Assembly: GCF_003997935.1 (NCBI RefSeq) | Contig: NZ_RZQL01000002.1 | Span: 1 to 64,000, forward strand | Length of the DNA: 64,000 nt | Source of the DNA: Mesorhizobium sp. M7A.F.Ca.US.006.01.1.1 | Lineage (GTDB): Bacteria; Pseudomonadota; Alphaproteobacteria; Rhizobiales; Rhizobiaceae | Direction of reading: 5' to 3' | Shown: positions 8,331 through 16,483 of the stretch, one piece after another | Layout of the letters: each line of letters opens with the position of its first letter | Position numbering within the stretch: the first letter of the stretch is position 1 | Program-made: the position numbers and the translations under genes | The notes under the pieces: model-generated | What the model was told of the DNA's origin: nothing | Databases searched by the model: none | What the model saw: only the letters and a program-made list of their open reading frames with translations

Positions 8331-9239
8331 GTGAGCCAGACATCGCATACGCTGGCGGTCGGGGGTGATCATCCCCGGCCGCCAGGTGCCATGCAGGGGC
8401 CGCAGCGGCGCCTGCGCCTTGCCGCCTATCCGTCGCTGCTGGCGATGCCGGCCCTGCTCCTGCTCATCGCGGCGATGGGCTATCCCTTGCTGACCGTCAC
8501 GCTGCGCAGCTTCTCGGACCCGGCCTGGGGCTTGCAGAACTATGTCTGGTTCTTCTCCACGCCGGTGAACGTCACCGTCCTGTGGCGCACCTTTTCCATC
8601 GCAGCATGGGTCACCATCGTCTGCGTCATTGCTGCCTACCCCTATGCCTATCTCATGACGGCGGTCGGACCGCGCCTGCGGCTCGTCCTCATCCTGTGCG
8701 TGCTGGTGCCGTTCTGGGTCAGCGGCGTGGTGCGCACACTGGCCTGGGTAATCCTGCTGCAGGATTCCGGCATCATCAATTCCGTGATCAGGCTGCTCGG
8801 CTTTGACGGCGCCAAGCTGATCCGCACGCAGACCGGCGTGGTCATCGGCATGGCGCAGGTGCTGCTGCCGTTCATGATCCTGCCGCTCTATTCGGTCATG
8901 CGCGGCATCGATCTGCGCCTCGTGCAGGCGGCGCGCAGCCTTGGTGCGCGTCCGGCACGCGCCTTCCTGCAGATCTATCTGCCGCTGTCACTGCCCGGCG
9001 TTTTCGCCGGCGCCATCATCGTCTTCATCCTGTCGCTCGGCTTCTACATCACGCCGGCCCTGCTCGGCGGCCCGCGCAGCACCATGCTGTCGACGCTGGT
9101 GCAGAGCCAGGTGCTCAGCCTGCTCAACTGGGGCCGCGGCGGCGCCATGGGCGTCGTGCTGCTGGTCGCGACCTTCGTGCTGCTGGCACTCGCCGCCCCG
9201 CTGATGCGCCAGCGCCACAAGCAGGCGTCCAGATCATGA
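8331..9239 (+). CDS. ABC transporter permease, PotB-like
   Basis: Inner-membrane permease of the binding-protein-dependent transport family, 302 residues, six or so hydrophobic segments. The EAA-like loop VQAARSLGARPARAFLQIYLP lies near residue 200, the contact site for the ATPase. It starts with GTG at 8331 with GAGGTG upstream. Its stop overlaps the ATG of the next permease by 4 bases, so translation is coupled. It belongs to the polyamine-type transporter. Confidence 0.9.
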   Translation: MSQTSHTLAVGGDHPRPPGAMQGPQRRLRLAAYPSLLAMPALLLLIAAMGYPLLTVTLRSFSDPAWGLQNYVWFFSTPVNVTVLWRTFSIAAWVTIVCVIAAYPYAYLMTAVGPRLRLVLILCVLVPFWVSGVVRTLAWVILLQDSGIINSVIRLLGFDGAKLIRTQTGVVIGMAQVLLPFMILPLYSVMRGIDLRLVQAARSLGARPARAFLQIYLPLSLPGVFAGAIIVFILSLGFYITPALLGGPRSTMLSTLVQSQVLSLLNWGRGGAMGVVLLVATFVLLALAAPLMRQRHKQASRS

Positions 9240-10024
9240 GGCAAGCACCGTTCCGCATTCTGCTCGGCCTGTTTTGCCTGCTGGTCGCCGTCTGGCTGGT
9301 GATGCCGACGCTGGTCATCGTCCCGATGTCGTTCAACGAGAAGAAGTCGCTCGCTTTCCCGCCGTCCGGCTTCTCCTGGCAGTGGTACGAGAATTTCTTC
9401 ACCAACCCTGACTGGCTGTCGAGCTTCTTCAATTCGCTGAGGGTCGCGGGCCTCGTCGCCGTTGCCGCCACGCTGATCGGCACGCTGGCGTCGCTTGGCC
9501 TCAGCCGCATGAAACAGTCCGGCGCCGGCCTGCTGCGCGCCATCCTGATCACGCCGATGATCGTGCCCGGCGTGGTGCTGGCAATCGGCATCTATGCCGT
9601 CTATCTCGACTACCAGCTCGTCGGCACCACCACCGGCTTCGTCATCGCGCACACGATGCTGGCGATCCCCTTCGTCATCATCGCCGTGTCGGCAAGCCTC
9701 GAAGTCTTCGACGTGCGGCTGGAGACGGCGGCGGTCAGCCTCGGCGCCAACCGCTTCACCACGTTCCGCACCGTGACCTTGCCGCTGATCGCGCCCGGTA
9801 TCCTGTCGGGGCTTTTGTTTGCTTTCGTCACCTCCTTCGATGAGATCATCGTCGCGCTGTTCATCACCAGCCCCTACCTGAAGACCTTGCCGGTGCAGAT
9901 CTTCACCAGCATCACCCGCGACGCCGATCCGACGGTGACGGCGGTCGGAACCATCATCTTCATTGCCACGACGCTGATCATCAGCGCCGGGCTGATCATC
10001 AGCTCGAAATCGACGAGGAGTTGA
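9236..10024 (+). CDS. ABC transporter permease, PotC-like
   Basis: Second inner-membrane permease, 262 residues. It has the N-terminal membrane helix, the periplasmic motif IVPMSFNEKKSLAFPP typical of PotC, and an EAA loop LETAAVSLGANRFTTFRTVTLP near residue 162. It starts inside the last codons of the PotB-like gene (ATGA overlap) and ends 1 base before the ATPase gene. The pair forms the membrane channel of the polyamine-type importer. Confidence 0.9.
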   Translation: MRQAPFRILLGLFCLLVAVWLVMPTLVIVPMSFNEKKSLAFPPSGFSWQWYENFFTNPDWLSSFFNSLRVAGLVAVAATLIGTLASLGLSRMKQSGAGLLRAILITPMIVPGVVLAIGIYAVYLDYQLVGTTTGFVIAHTMLAIPFVIIAVSASLEVFDVRLETAAVSLGANRFTTFRTVTLPLIAPGILSGLLFAFVTSFDEIIVALFITSPYLKTLPVQIFTSITRDADPTVTAVGTIIFIATTLIISAGLIISSKSTRS

Positions 10025-10025
10025 G

Positions 10026-11135
10026 ATGACTGCGAGGGAACGTGGCGCGGCCATCGACATCAAGGGGGCAACCAAGCGTTACGGCAATTTTACAGCGCTC
10101 GACGATGTCAGCCTGCATATCGAGCCCGGCGAGTTCATGACGCTGCTTGGGCCTAGCGGCTCGGGCAAGACCACCACGCTCAACGTCGTTGCGGGCTTCA
10201 CAGACCTCACATCAGGCGATCTTGCCGTCGGCGGCAAGAGCATCGTCGCGCTGCCGGCGCACAAGCGCAACATCGGCGTCGTCTTCCAGCATTACGCGCT
10301 GTTTCCGCACATGACGGTCGGCAAGAACGTCGCCTACCCCCTCACCTTGCGCGGCATGGACAAGCAGGCGCGCGACCGCCTCGTCGTGCGCGCGCTGGAC
10401 ATGGTCAAGATGGCCGACTTCGCGCATCGCTATCCATCGGAGCTCTCCGGCGGCCAGCAGCAGCGCGTGGCGCTGGCGCGCGCCATCGTCTTCGATCCGC
10501 CGCTGCTGTTGATGGATGAGCCGCTCGGCGCGCTCGACAAGAAACTGCGCGAATGGCTGCAGCTGGAGATCAAGCGGATCCACCGCGAACTCGGCACCAC
10601 TTTCGTCTATGTGACGCACGACCAGGAAGAAGCGCTGGTCCTGTCCGACCGCATCGCCGTGTTCAACCAGGGGCGCATCGAACAGGTCGGAACTGGCCGC
10701 CAGCTCTATGACGAGCCGACGACCTTGTTCGTGGCCAAGTTCATCGGCGAATCGACCAGTTTGCGTGGTACCGCCCAGACGTCCGGAAACGAGACCAGCC
10801 TGACGATCGCCGGCCAGAAGATCGTGGCCAACGGCAAGCTCGCCAGCGGCCGCAAACCGGTGGTCCTGCTGCGGCCGGAAAAGCTCTCGCTTGCCGGCAC
10901 CAACACGCCACCCGCTGCCGGGCGGAACAGCCTCACCGGTGAGGTCAGCGAGGCGATCTATCTGGGGTCGGGTTCAAAATACCAGGTGACGCTTCGAGAC
11001 GGCTCGGTCGCCATCGTGCGCTCGTCGCTGGAAGCCACACCGTTCTCGATTGGTGACACGGTCGATCTGCGCTGGTCGGTCGTCGATGGAAAACTTCTTG
11101 CCGACGACGACCGCGCCGACATGACGATGACCTGA
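10026..11135 (+). CDS. ABC transporter ATP-binding protein, PotA-like
   Basis: Cytoplasmic ATPase of 369 residues. Walker A is GPSGSGKTT (about residue 43), the Q-loop is VFQHYALFPHM, the signature is LSGGQQQRVALARAI and Walker B is LLLMDEPLGALD, followed by the H-loop YVTHDQEEAL. After about residue 240 comes a TOBE-type domain, as in PotA/FbpC proteins, that may sense substrate or regulate the complex. It completes the PotDBCA-like set. Confidence 0.92.
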   Translation: MTARERGAAIDIKGATKRYGNFTALDDVSLHIEPGEFMTLLGPSGSGKTTTLNVVAGFTDLTSGDLAVGGKSIVALPAHKRNIGVVFQHYALFPHMTVGKNVAYPLTLRGMDKQARDRLVVRALDMVKMADFAHRYPSELSGGQQQRVALARAIVFDPPLLLMDEPLGALDKKLREWLQLEIKRIHRELGTTFVYVTHDQEEALVLSDRIAVFNQGRIEQVGTGRQLYDEPTTLFVAKFIGESTSLRGTAQTSGNETSLTIAGQKIVANGKLASGRKPVVLLRPEKLSLAGTNTPPAAGRNSLTGEVSEAIYLGSGSKYQVTLRDGSVAIVRSSLEATPFSIGDTVDLRWSVVDGKLLADDDRADMTMT

Positions 11136-11164
11136 TCGCTCTTTTCCCCGCAGGATTTTTAGAC

Positions 11165-12547
11165 ATGGACGCCAAAGTCAACGGCAACGTCTCCTTCTGG
11201 TATGCCGACATCGGCCTGCCGGCCTATCGCGCGCCACTCCCGGGCGACCTCGAAGCCGATGTCTGCGTCGTCGGCGCCGGCTACACCGGCCTATGGACGG
11301 CCTACTATCTCAAGAAGGCCGATCCTTCGATCCGCATCGCCATCGTAGAGAGGGAGTTCGCCGGCTTCGGTGCGTCGGGCCGCAATGGCGGTTGGCTGTC
11401 CGGCGGCTTCAGCTGGTCGCGCGAGAAATATTTGCGGACCTCGACGCGTGGCGCTGTCATCGACATGGAAACCGCCATGCACGGCACGGTCGACGAAGTG
11501 ATCAAGGTGACCGAGGCCGAAGGCATCGATGCCGACATCCGCCGCGTCGACAATCTGACGGTCGCCACCAACCCGCCGCAACTCGAGCGGATCAAGGCCG
11601 CCTATGCCGATGCGATCGGCTGGAGCGTGCCGCAGGATCGCGTCAGCCTGATCGGCCAGGAAGAGACCAAGGCCCGCATCAACATCAAAAATGTGCTTGG
11701 CGGTTATATCCACCACGGCACCGCGCGTGTGCAGCCGGCCAAGCTGGTGCGCGGCCTGTCCGAAGCCGTCGAGCGGCTTGGCGTGCCGATCTATGAACAG
11801 ACCACCGTGACCGGTATCGAGAAGGGCAAGGTCACGACGAACCGCGGCACCGTGCGCGCGCCCATTATCATCCGCGCCACCGAAGGGTTCACGGCCGGCA
11901 TCCCAGGCAATGAGCGGCTCTGGCTGCCGCTCAACAGCGCGCAGATCATCACCGAACCGCTGCCGCAATCACTGTGGGACGAGATCGGCTGGGAGGGCCA
12001 TGAGCTTCTGGGCGACGCCGCGCACGCCTATTGCTATGCGCAGCGCACAAGGGAAGGCCGCATCACCATGGGCGGACGCGGCGTACCCTATCGCTACGGC
12101 TCGCAAACGGATGTACGCGGCCAGACGCAGCAGGCGACGATCGAAAGCCTGCACGCGATCCTCACCCGGCTTCTGCCGCAGACAGCCAGACTTCGCATCG
12201 ACCACGCCTGGTGCGGCGTGCTGGGCGTGCCGCGCGACTGGTGCACGACATCAGGCCTCGACCTTGAAACCGGCATCGGCTGGGCCGGCGGTTATGTCGG
12301 GCTCGGCGTCTCGAGCTCCAACCTTTCAGGCCGCACGCTGCGCGACCTCATCCTGCGCCGCGACACCGAACTGACCCGCCTGCCCTGGGTCAACCGTCAG
12401 GTCAGCAAATGGGAGCCCGAGCCGATGCGCTGGCTTGGTGTCCACTCGATGTATCAGCTCTATCGCGTCGCCGACGAGCGCGAGGAAGCCGGCCTCCAGC
12501 ATACGTCAAAACTGGCCGCAATCGCCGACCGCATTACAGGACATTGA
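11165..12547 (+). CDS. FAD-dependent amine oxidoreductase (PuuB/DadA-like)
   Basis: A 460-residue flavoprotein of the D-amino-acid-oxidase fold. The Rossmann FAD motif is VCVVGAGYTGLWTAYYL (residues about 36-52), followed by GRNGGWLSGG, which is characteristic of gamma-glutamylputrescine oxidases and related enzymes. A second FAD-contact region lies near the C-terminus (GWAGGYVGLGVSSSN). In an operon with a polyamine-type importer, it most likely oxidises the imported amine or its gamma-glutamyl derivative to an aldehyde and ammonia. No glutamylputrescine synthetase is next to it, so the PuuB role is an inference. Confidence 0.85.
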   Translation: MDAKVNGNVSFWYADIGLPAYRAPLPGDLEADVCVVGAGYTGLWTAYYLKKADPSIRIAIVEREFAGFGASGRNGGWLSGGFSWSREKYLRTSTRGAVIDMETAMHGTVDEVIKVTEAEGIDADIRRVDNLTVATNPPQLERIKAAYADAIGWSVPQDRVSLIGQEETKARINIKNVLGGYIHHGTARVQPAKLVRGLSEAVERLGVPIYEQTTVTGIEKGKVTTNRGTVRAPIIIRATEGFTAGIPGNERLWLPLNSAQIITEPLPQSLWDEIGWEGHELLGDAAHAYCYAQRTREGRITMGGRGVPYRYGSQTDVRGQTQQATIESLHAILTRLLPQTARLRIDHAWCGVLGVPRDWCTTSGLDLETGIGWAGGYVGLGVSSSNLSGRTLRDLILRRDTELTRLPWVNRQVSKWEPEPMRWLGVHSMYQLYRVADEREEAGLQHTSKLAAIADRITGH

Positions 12548-12556
12548 GAGATTTCC

Positions 12557-12913
12557 ATGACCTACTTCCAGACCTTCGCCCATCTCGCCTCGATCGACCT
12601 CGGCGAGCTCGAGCCCAAGCCGACCTCGATCAGCGGCGATCAGCTCGAAGCGTCGAAGACGCTGTGGACCTCGCCTGACGGCACACTGGAAGTCGGCGTC
12701 TGGGAGTGCACGCCGGGCCGCTTCACCGCATCGCGCGAGAGCAATTCCGAGACCTGCCACATCGTGTCGGGCCGGGTCTCGCTACATGGTCCCGATGGCC
12801 GCAGCGAGGACGTCGGTCCGGGCGAAATGCTGGTGCTGCCGAAAGGCTGGAAAGGCGAATGGACGATCCACGAGAAGACGCGGAAGCTCTATATCCTGCA
12901 CTTCGAGGCGTGA
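12557..12913 (+). CDS. Small cupin domain protein (DUF861-like)
   Basis: A 118-residue single-cupin protein. Motif 1 resembles GRFTASRESNSETCHIVSGRVSLHG (residues about 54-78) and motif 2 is VGPGEMLVLPKGWKGEWTI (about residues 90-108), with the tryptophan-rich end typical of the DUF861 cupins that accompany amine and ureide oxidation genes. It follows the oxidase by 9 bases and closes the operon. It may protect or process a reactive product, but I cannot assign a reaction. Confidence 0.75.
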   Translation: MTYFQTFAHLASIDLGELEPKPTSISGDQLEASKTLWTSPDGTLEVGVWECTPGRFTASRESNSETCHIVSGRVSLHGPDGRSEDVGPGEMLVLPKGWKGEWTIHEKTRKLYILHFEA

Positions 12914-12930
12914 GCTGGCTGGAACAGGTG

Positions 12931-13197
12931 CTACTCGTCGTCTGAACGATTGCCCTCGGCGACAACAGGCTTGCCTTCTATCGCCTGCCGCAAGGCGTCG
13001 TTGATGCGGTCCTGCCAGCCGGGTCCATCCTCCTGGAAGTGGTCCAGCACGGCGCGGTCGATCCGGATCGAAACAAGCTCCCTGACGCCTGGAGCGGCGG
13101 AGGGCTCACGAACCGGGGCAACAGGCTTCTTCACCGGCTTGAAAGCCGCTTCGGCGGCCGCCATCGGATTTGTCGGTCGGCGCGGAGGATTTGCCAT
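12931..13197 (-). CDS. BrnA antitoxin-like protein without visible BrnT
   Basis: A short protein of 88 residues from ATG at 13197 (MANPPRRPTN). The C-terminal part, LVSIRIDRAVLDHFQEDGPGWQDRINDALR, matches the ribbon-helix-helix-type pattern of BrnA antitoxins (beta strand, then WQxRINxAL). The first half is alanine, proline and lysine rich. BrnA genes normally sit behind a brnT toxin of about 90 codons. None is visible here, since nasA lies directly upstream and a convergent cupin gene downstream. It may be an orphan DNA-binding protein. A longer ATG start at 13260 seems unlikely. Confidence 0.65.
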   Translation of the reverse strand: MANPPRRPTNPMAAAEAAFKPVKKPVAPVREPSAAPGVRELVSIRIDRAVLDHFQEDGPGWQDRINDALRQAIEGKPVVAEGNRSDDE

Positions 13198-13298
13198 TGG
13201 ATGACCCTGACTGAACACGATTCGCGCGCGACGCAGCACGCTTGCGCCACCATAGCCCAACCAGCGCCGTCGCGCAGGCCCCTTTGGTCAGGGGGCGA

Positions 13299-16145
13299 TC
13301 ACTCGGCTGCTTGGAGACTCTGTGCGTTGATGATGACCCTGATCTCGGCGCGGCAGGAGCCGCAATTCGTGCCGGCATGCAGGGCCGCGCCGATTGCCGC
13401 AACGCTGGCGCAGCCGCGGCGTACCGCTTCCGCGATCTGGTTGGCGCCGACGCCGAAGCAGGAGCAGACGATGGCGCCGCGATCGACGTCGATCCCGCCC
13501 GGCCGCCCGGCCACGATCGCCAGCCTGCTGCGCCGATCGACATGATCGGCACTCAACTGTTCCGCCGCCCAGCCGCGCGACACGGCGACCGGACCGGGCG
13601 CGACGAACAAAGCCCCAGACAGTTGATCGCCGTCGAAGGCGGCGATGCGATGCTGGCCGGCGTTGTGGTCATGATAGGCTGATATTTCGGCACCCGATGA
13701 CGCGCCGAACAGTGATCCGGCAAAGCCGGCCCAGTCGATGTCGTCATCGGCAAAGGCAAGCTCGACCCGCCAGCCGTCCTTGCATTTGGCCGCGGCCCAA
13801 TAGGCTGCGGCATCAGGCGCCGGCCTCTGCCGCGTCACCGCAAAGCCAAAGGCCCTTGCCGCGAATTTCTCGATGCGGGCGGCAACATGTTTCAGCGCCG
13901 GCTGGCCGGAAATGGGATCGGTCAGCGGCGCGGTCAGTGTGTCGAGCCGGCCCCTTGCCGAGAACTGGTCGGTCCAGTGCATCGGTGCAAACAGGCTGCC
14001 TTGGCGCTGGCGCGCCGTCACCAGCGCGCGCACCAGCACATCACCGCGCGGGCTGGAAACGCGTGCGATGTCGGCGTCGCCGATGCCGAAGCGCTGCGCA
14101 TCCGCCGGGTGGATTTCGACAAAGGGCTCGGCGATGTGCTGCGAAAGCCGCGGGCTTTTGCCGGTTCGCGTCATGGTGTGCCAATGGTCGCGGATGCGGC
14201 CGGTGTTGAGGATCAGCGGGTAGTCGGGACTGGTGCGGACTTCCGTGGTCGGGCGGATGGCAATGAAGCGCGCCTTGCGATCGGGTGTGTAGAAGTTGCC
14301 GTCGGCGAAGAAGCGGGTGGTGCTACTTTCTGGTTTAAGTTCAGCTTGAACACCCCCCTCTGTCCTGCCGGACATCTCCCCCGCAAGGGGGGAGATTGGC
14401 AGCTTTGATGGCCGCACATCTCCGGCATCGTTGGTAGTTGGCGAAGGCCGTGGTGGCAGCCAATCTCCCCCCTTGCGGGGGAGATGGCCGGCAGGACAGA
14501 GGGGGGTGCCTTGGCTCGGCGCCGGCCATTGGAACGGCTCCAGCGCCTCATACCCCTCCGCATCAACTCCGGCATAAACACCAATGTCGAAATCCCGCAC
14601 ACCATCATTCTCGAACCCCGACAAAGCGGCGTGCTCAGCAAAAATCTCCCCCGGCGTGGCGTGCGAAAACGCCTCGCCGAACCCCATCCGCTTGCCGACC
14701 TCGGCAATGATCCGCCAGTCGGGCAGCACCTCGCCAGGCAGCTCCAAAAAAGCCCGCTGGCGCGACACCCGGCGTTCGGAATTGGTGACGGTGCCATCCT
14801 TCTCGCCCCAGGCGGCGGCGGGCAGCCGGACATGGGCGTGGCGGACGGTGTCGGTCTGGGCCAAGACGTCCGACACCACGACGAACGGGCACGCCTTGAT
14901 CGCCGCTTCGACGGCATCGGCGTCCGGCATCGAATCGACCGGGTTGGTGGCCATGATCCACAGCGCCTTGATGCGCCCGTCGGCCAGCGCCTGGAACATC
15001 TCGACCGCCTTCAGGCCGGTTTTTTCGGCCACAGTCGGCGCGTTCCAGAAGCGCTGCACACGGTCGCGATGGTCGGGATTTTCGATCTCCATATGCGCGG
15101 CCAGCATGTTGGCCATGCCGCCGACCTCGCGCCCGCCCATGGCGTTGGGCTGGCCGGTCACCGAAAACGGCCCTGCGCCTGGTTTGCCGATGCGGCCTGT
15201 GGCCAAATGGCAGTTGATGATGGCGTTGACCTTGTCGGTGCCCGACGACGACTGGTTCACCCCCTGGCTGTAGACCGTCACCGTCTTGGAGGTCGCGGCG
15301 AACAGGCTGTAGAAGCGGCCAAGTTCGTCCTCGCTCAGGCCCGTGGCGGCGGCGACGCCGGCCAAGTAGAGCGCCGAGGCGGCGAAAAGCGCCTGCCCGA
15401 AGCCGGTCGTGTGCGTCGTGACATAGGCGCGGTCGAGCGCGTTGTGCTGGCCGAGATAAGCGAGCAGCCCTGTGAACAGGGCGACGTCGCCATCGGGCGC
15501 GATCGCTAGGTGCATGTCGGCGATGTCAGCAGTCATGGTGCGGCGCGGATCGACCAGCACGATCTTCATCTCCGGCCGCTTTTCCCGGGCAGCCGCGATG
15601 CGCTGGTAGAGCACCGGATGGCACCAGGCGAGGTTGGAGCCGACCAGCACGATCAGGTCGGCAAGCTCCAGATCCTCATAGGTTCCCGGCACGGTGTCGG
15701 AGCCGAAGGCGCGGCGGTGGCCGGCAACGGACGATGCCATGCAAAGGCGCGAATTGGTGTCGATGTTGGCCGAGCCGACAAAGCCTTTCATCAGCTTGTT
15801 GGCGACGTAATAGTCCTCGGTCAGCAACTGGCCAGAGACATAGAAGGCAACCGCATCCGGGCCATGCTCGGCGATGGTTTGCGAGAAAGTCGAGGCGACG
15901 AGGTCGAGCGCCTCGTCCCAGCCGGCGCGGCGGCCGTGGATCTCCGGATGAAGCAGCCTGCCGTCGAGATCGACGGTCTCGGCCAATGCCGAGCCCTTGG
16001 AGCAGAGCCGGCCGAAATTGGCCGGGTGGTCGGGGTCACCGCGGACGGACACTTGCCCGTCCGCGGCGACCTTCGCCAGCACGCCGCAGCCCACCCCGCA
16101 ATAGGGGCAGGTGGTCCTCACCTCGCGCGCTTCCTCAATCTCCAT
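13299..16145 (-). CDS. nasA: Assimilatory nitrate reductase catalytic subunit NasA
   Basis: Cytoplasmic molybdopterin enzyme reducing nitrate to nitrite, 948 residues. The N-terminus has the [4Fe-4S] ligands Cys13, Cys16, Cys20 and Cys48. Mo-bis-MGD binding regions follow, and the C-terminus carries a BFD-like [2Fe-2S] module (CSCFGVGANQIAEAV, then NCGSC). It is about 50 residues longer than expected because a palindromic repeat element has been translated in frame as residues about 546-599, between the catalytic part and the molydopterin-dinucleotide-binding domain. It is the last gene of the nitrate operon, 3 bases after nirD. Confidence 0.93.
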   Translation of the reverse strand: MEIEEAREVRTTCPYCGVGCGVLAKVAADGQVSVRGDPDHPANFGRLCSKGSALAETVDLDGRLLHPEIHGRRAGWDEALDLVASTFSQTIAEHGPDAVAFYVSGQLLTEDYYVANKLMKGFVGSANIDTNSRLCMASSVAGHRRAFGSDTVPGTYEDLELADLIVLVGSNLAWCHPVLYQRIAAAREKRPEMKIVLVDPRRTMTADIADMHLAIAPDGDVALFTGLLAYLGQHNALDRAYVTTHTTGFGQALFAASALYLAGVAAATGLSEDELGRFYSLFAATSKTVTVYSQGVNQSSSGTDKVNAIINCHLATGRIGKPGAGPFSVTGQPNAMGGREVGGMANMLAAHMEIENPDHRDRVQRFWNAPTVAEKTGLKAVEMFQALADGRIKALWIMATNPVDSMPDADAVEAAIKACPFVVVSDVLAQTDTVRHAHVRLPAAAWGEKDGTVTNSERRVSRQRAFLELPGEVLPDWRIIAEVGKRMGFGEAFSHATPGEIFAEHAALSGFENDGVRDFDIGVYAGVDAEGYEALEPFQWPAPSQGTPLCPAGHLPRKGGDWLPPRPSPTTNDAGDVRPSKLPISPLAGEMSGRTEGGVQAELKPESSTTRFFADGNFYTPDRKARFIAIRPTTEVRTSPDYPLILNTGRIRDHWHTMTRTGKSPRLSQHIAEPFVEIHPADAQRFGIGDADIARVSSPRGDVLVRALVTARQRQGSLFAPMHWTDQFSARGRLDTLTAPLTDPISGQPALKHVAARIEKFAARAFGFAVTRQRPAPDAAAYWAAAKCKDGWRVELAFADDDIDWAGFAGSLFGASSGAEISAYHDHNAGQHRIAAFDGDQLSGALFVAPGPVAVSRGWAAEQLSADHVDRRSRLAIVAGRPGGIDVDRGAIVCSCFGVGANQIAEAVRRGCASVAAIGAALHAGTNCGSCRAEIRVIINAQSLQAAE
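14351..14508. repeat. Large inverted-repeat element inserted in frame inside nasA
   Basis: Two 50-bp arms (14351-14400 and 14459-14508) are reverse complements with one mismatch and are separated by 58 bases. Each arm itself contains the smaller palindrome CTCCCCCGCAAGGGGGGAG. The translated stretch (about residues 546-599 of NasA) is rich in Pro and Gly (ISPLAGEMSGRTEGG on one side, PLCPAGHLPRKGGDW on the other) and has no counterpart in NasA enzymes I know. The element keeps the reading frame open. Such G/C-rich palindromes are normally intergenic in Mesorhizobium-type genomes. Confidence 0.8.
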
Positions 16146-16148
16146 GGT

Positions 16149-16478
16149 TCAGGCCGCGCGGCTGGCCAGCGCTTCCAGCGCAATGAATAGACGCTCGCCC
16201 TCGACCCGCACCGGAATGGTGCGCACCGCGCCCTCATCGGCGCCGAGCGCTTTGCCCGTCTCCAGCGAAATCACCCAATTGTGCAAGGGACAGGTCACCG
16301 CCGTGCCGTGCACGATGCCCTGGCTGAGCGGTCCGCCCTTGTGCGGGCAATGGTCGTCGATGGCGTAGACCTGATCGTCGGCGGTGCGGAAGACGGCGAT
16401 CTTGCCTTCCGGGGTGGCGACGCAGCGCGCGCCGCGGCGCGGGATGTCGGAGATGGAGCCGATTGCTATCCAGTTCAT
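16149..16478 (-). CDS. nirD: Nitrite reductase small subunit NirD (Rieske type)
   Basis: Small cytoplasmic subunit of NADH-dependent assimilatory nitrite reductase, 109 residues. It has a complete Rieske [2Fe-2S] signature, CPHKGG (about residue 45) and CPLHNW (about residue 65). The enterobacterial NirD lacks these ligands, so this version probably carries a real cluster. I chose ATG at 16478 because GGAG lies 8 bases upstream. A GTG at 16487 overlapping the nirB stop is the alternative. It lies between nirB and nasA in the operon. Confidence 0.9.
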   Translation of the reverse strand: MNWIAIGSISDIPRRGARCVATPEGKIAVFRTADDQVYAIDDHCPHKGGPLSQGIVHGTAVTCPLHNWVISLETGKALGADEGAVRTIPVRVEGERLFIALEALASRAA

Positions 16479-16483
16479 TGCGA

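Noticed and set aside
14351-14508. Transposon or MITE with target-site duplication.
   Set aside because: Arms are long and G/C-rich like a palindromic repeat. I could not find a convincing duplicated target flanking the element, and no transposase is present.
14484-15509. Long plus-strand frames opposite nasA, and similar long antisense frames over nirB, NrtA and the ATPase genes.
   Set aside because: High-GC genes produce long antisense frames. None has a family pattern or a plausible Shine-Dalgarno site, and the minus-strand genes are unambiguous.
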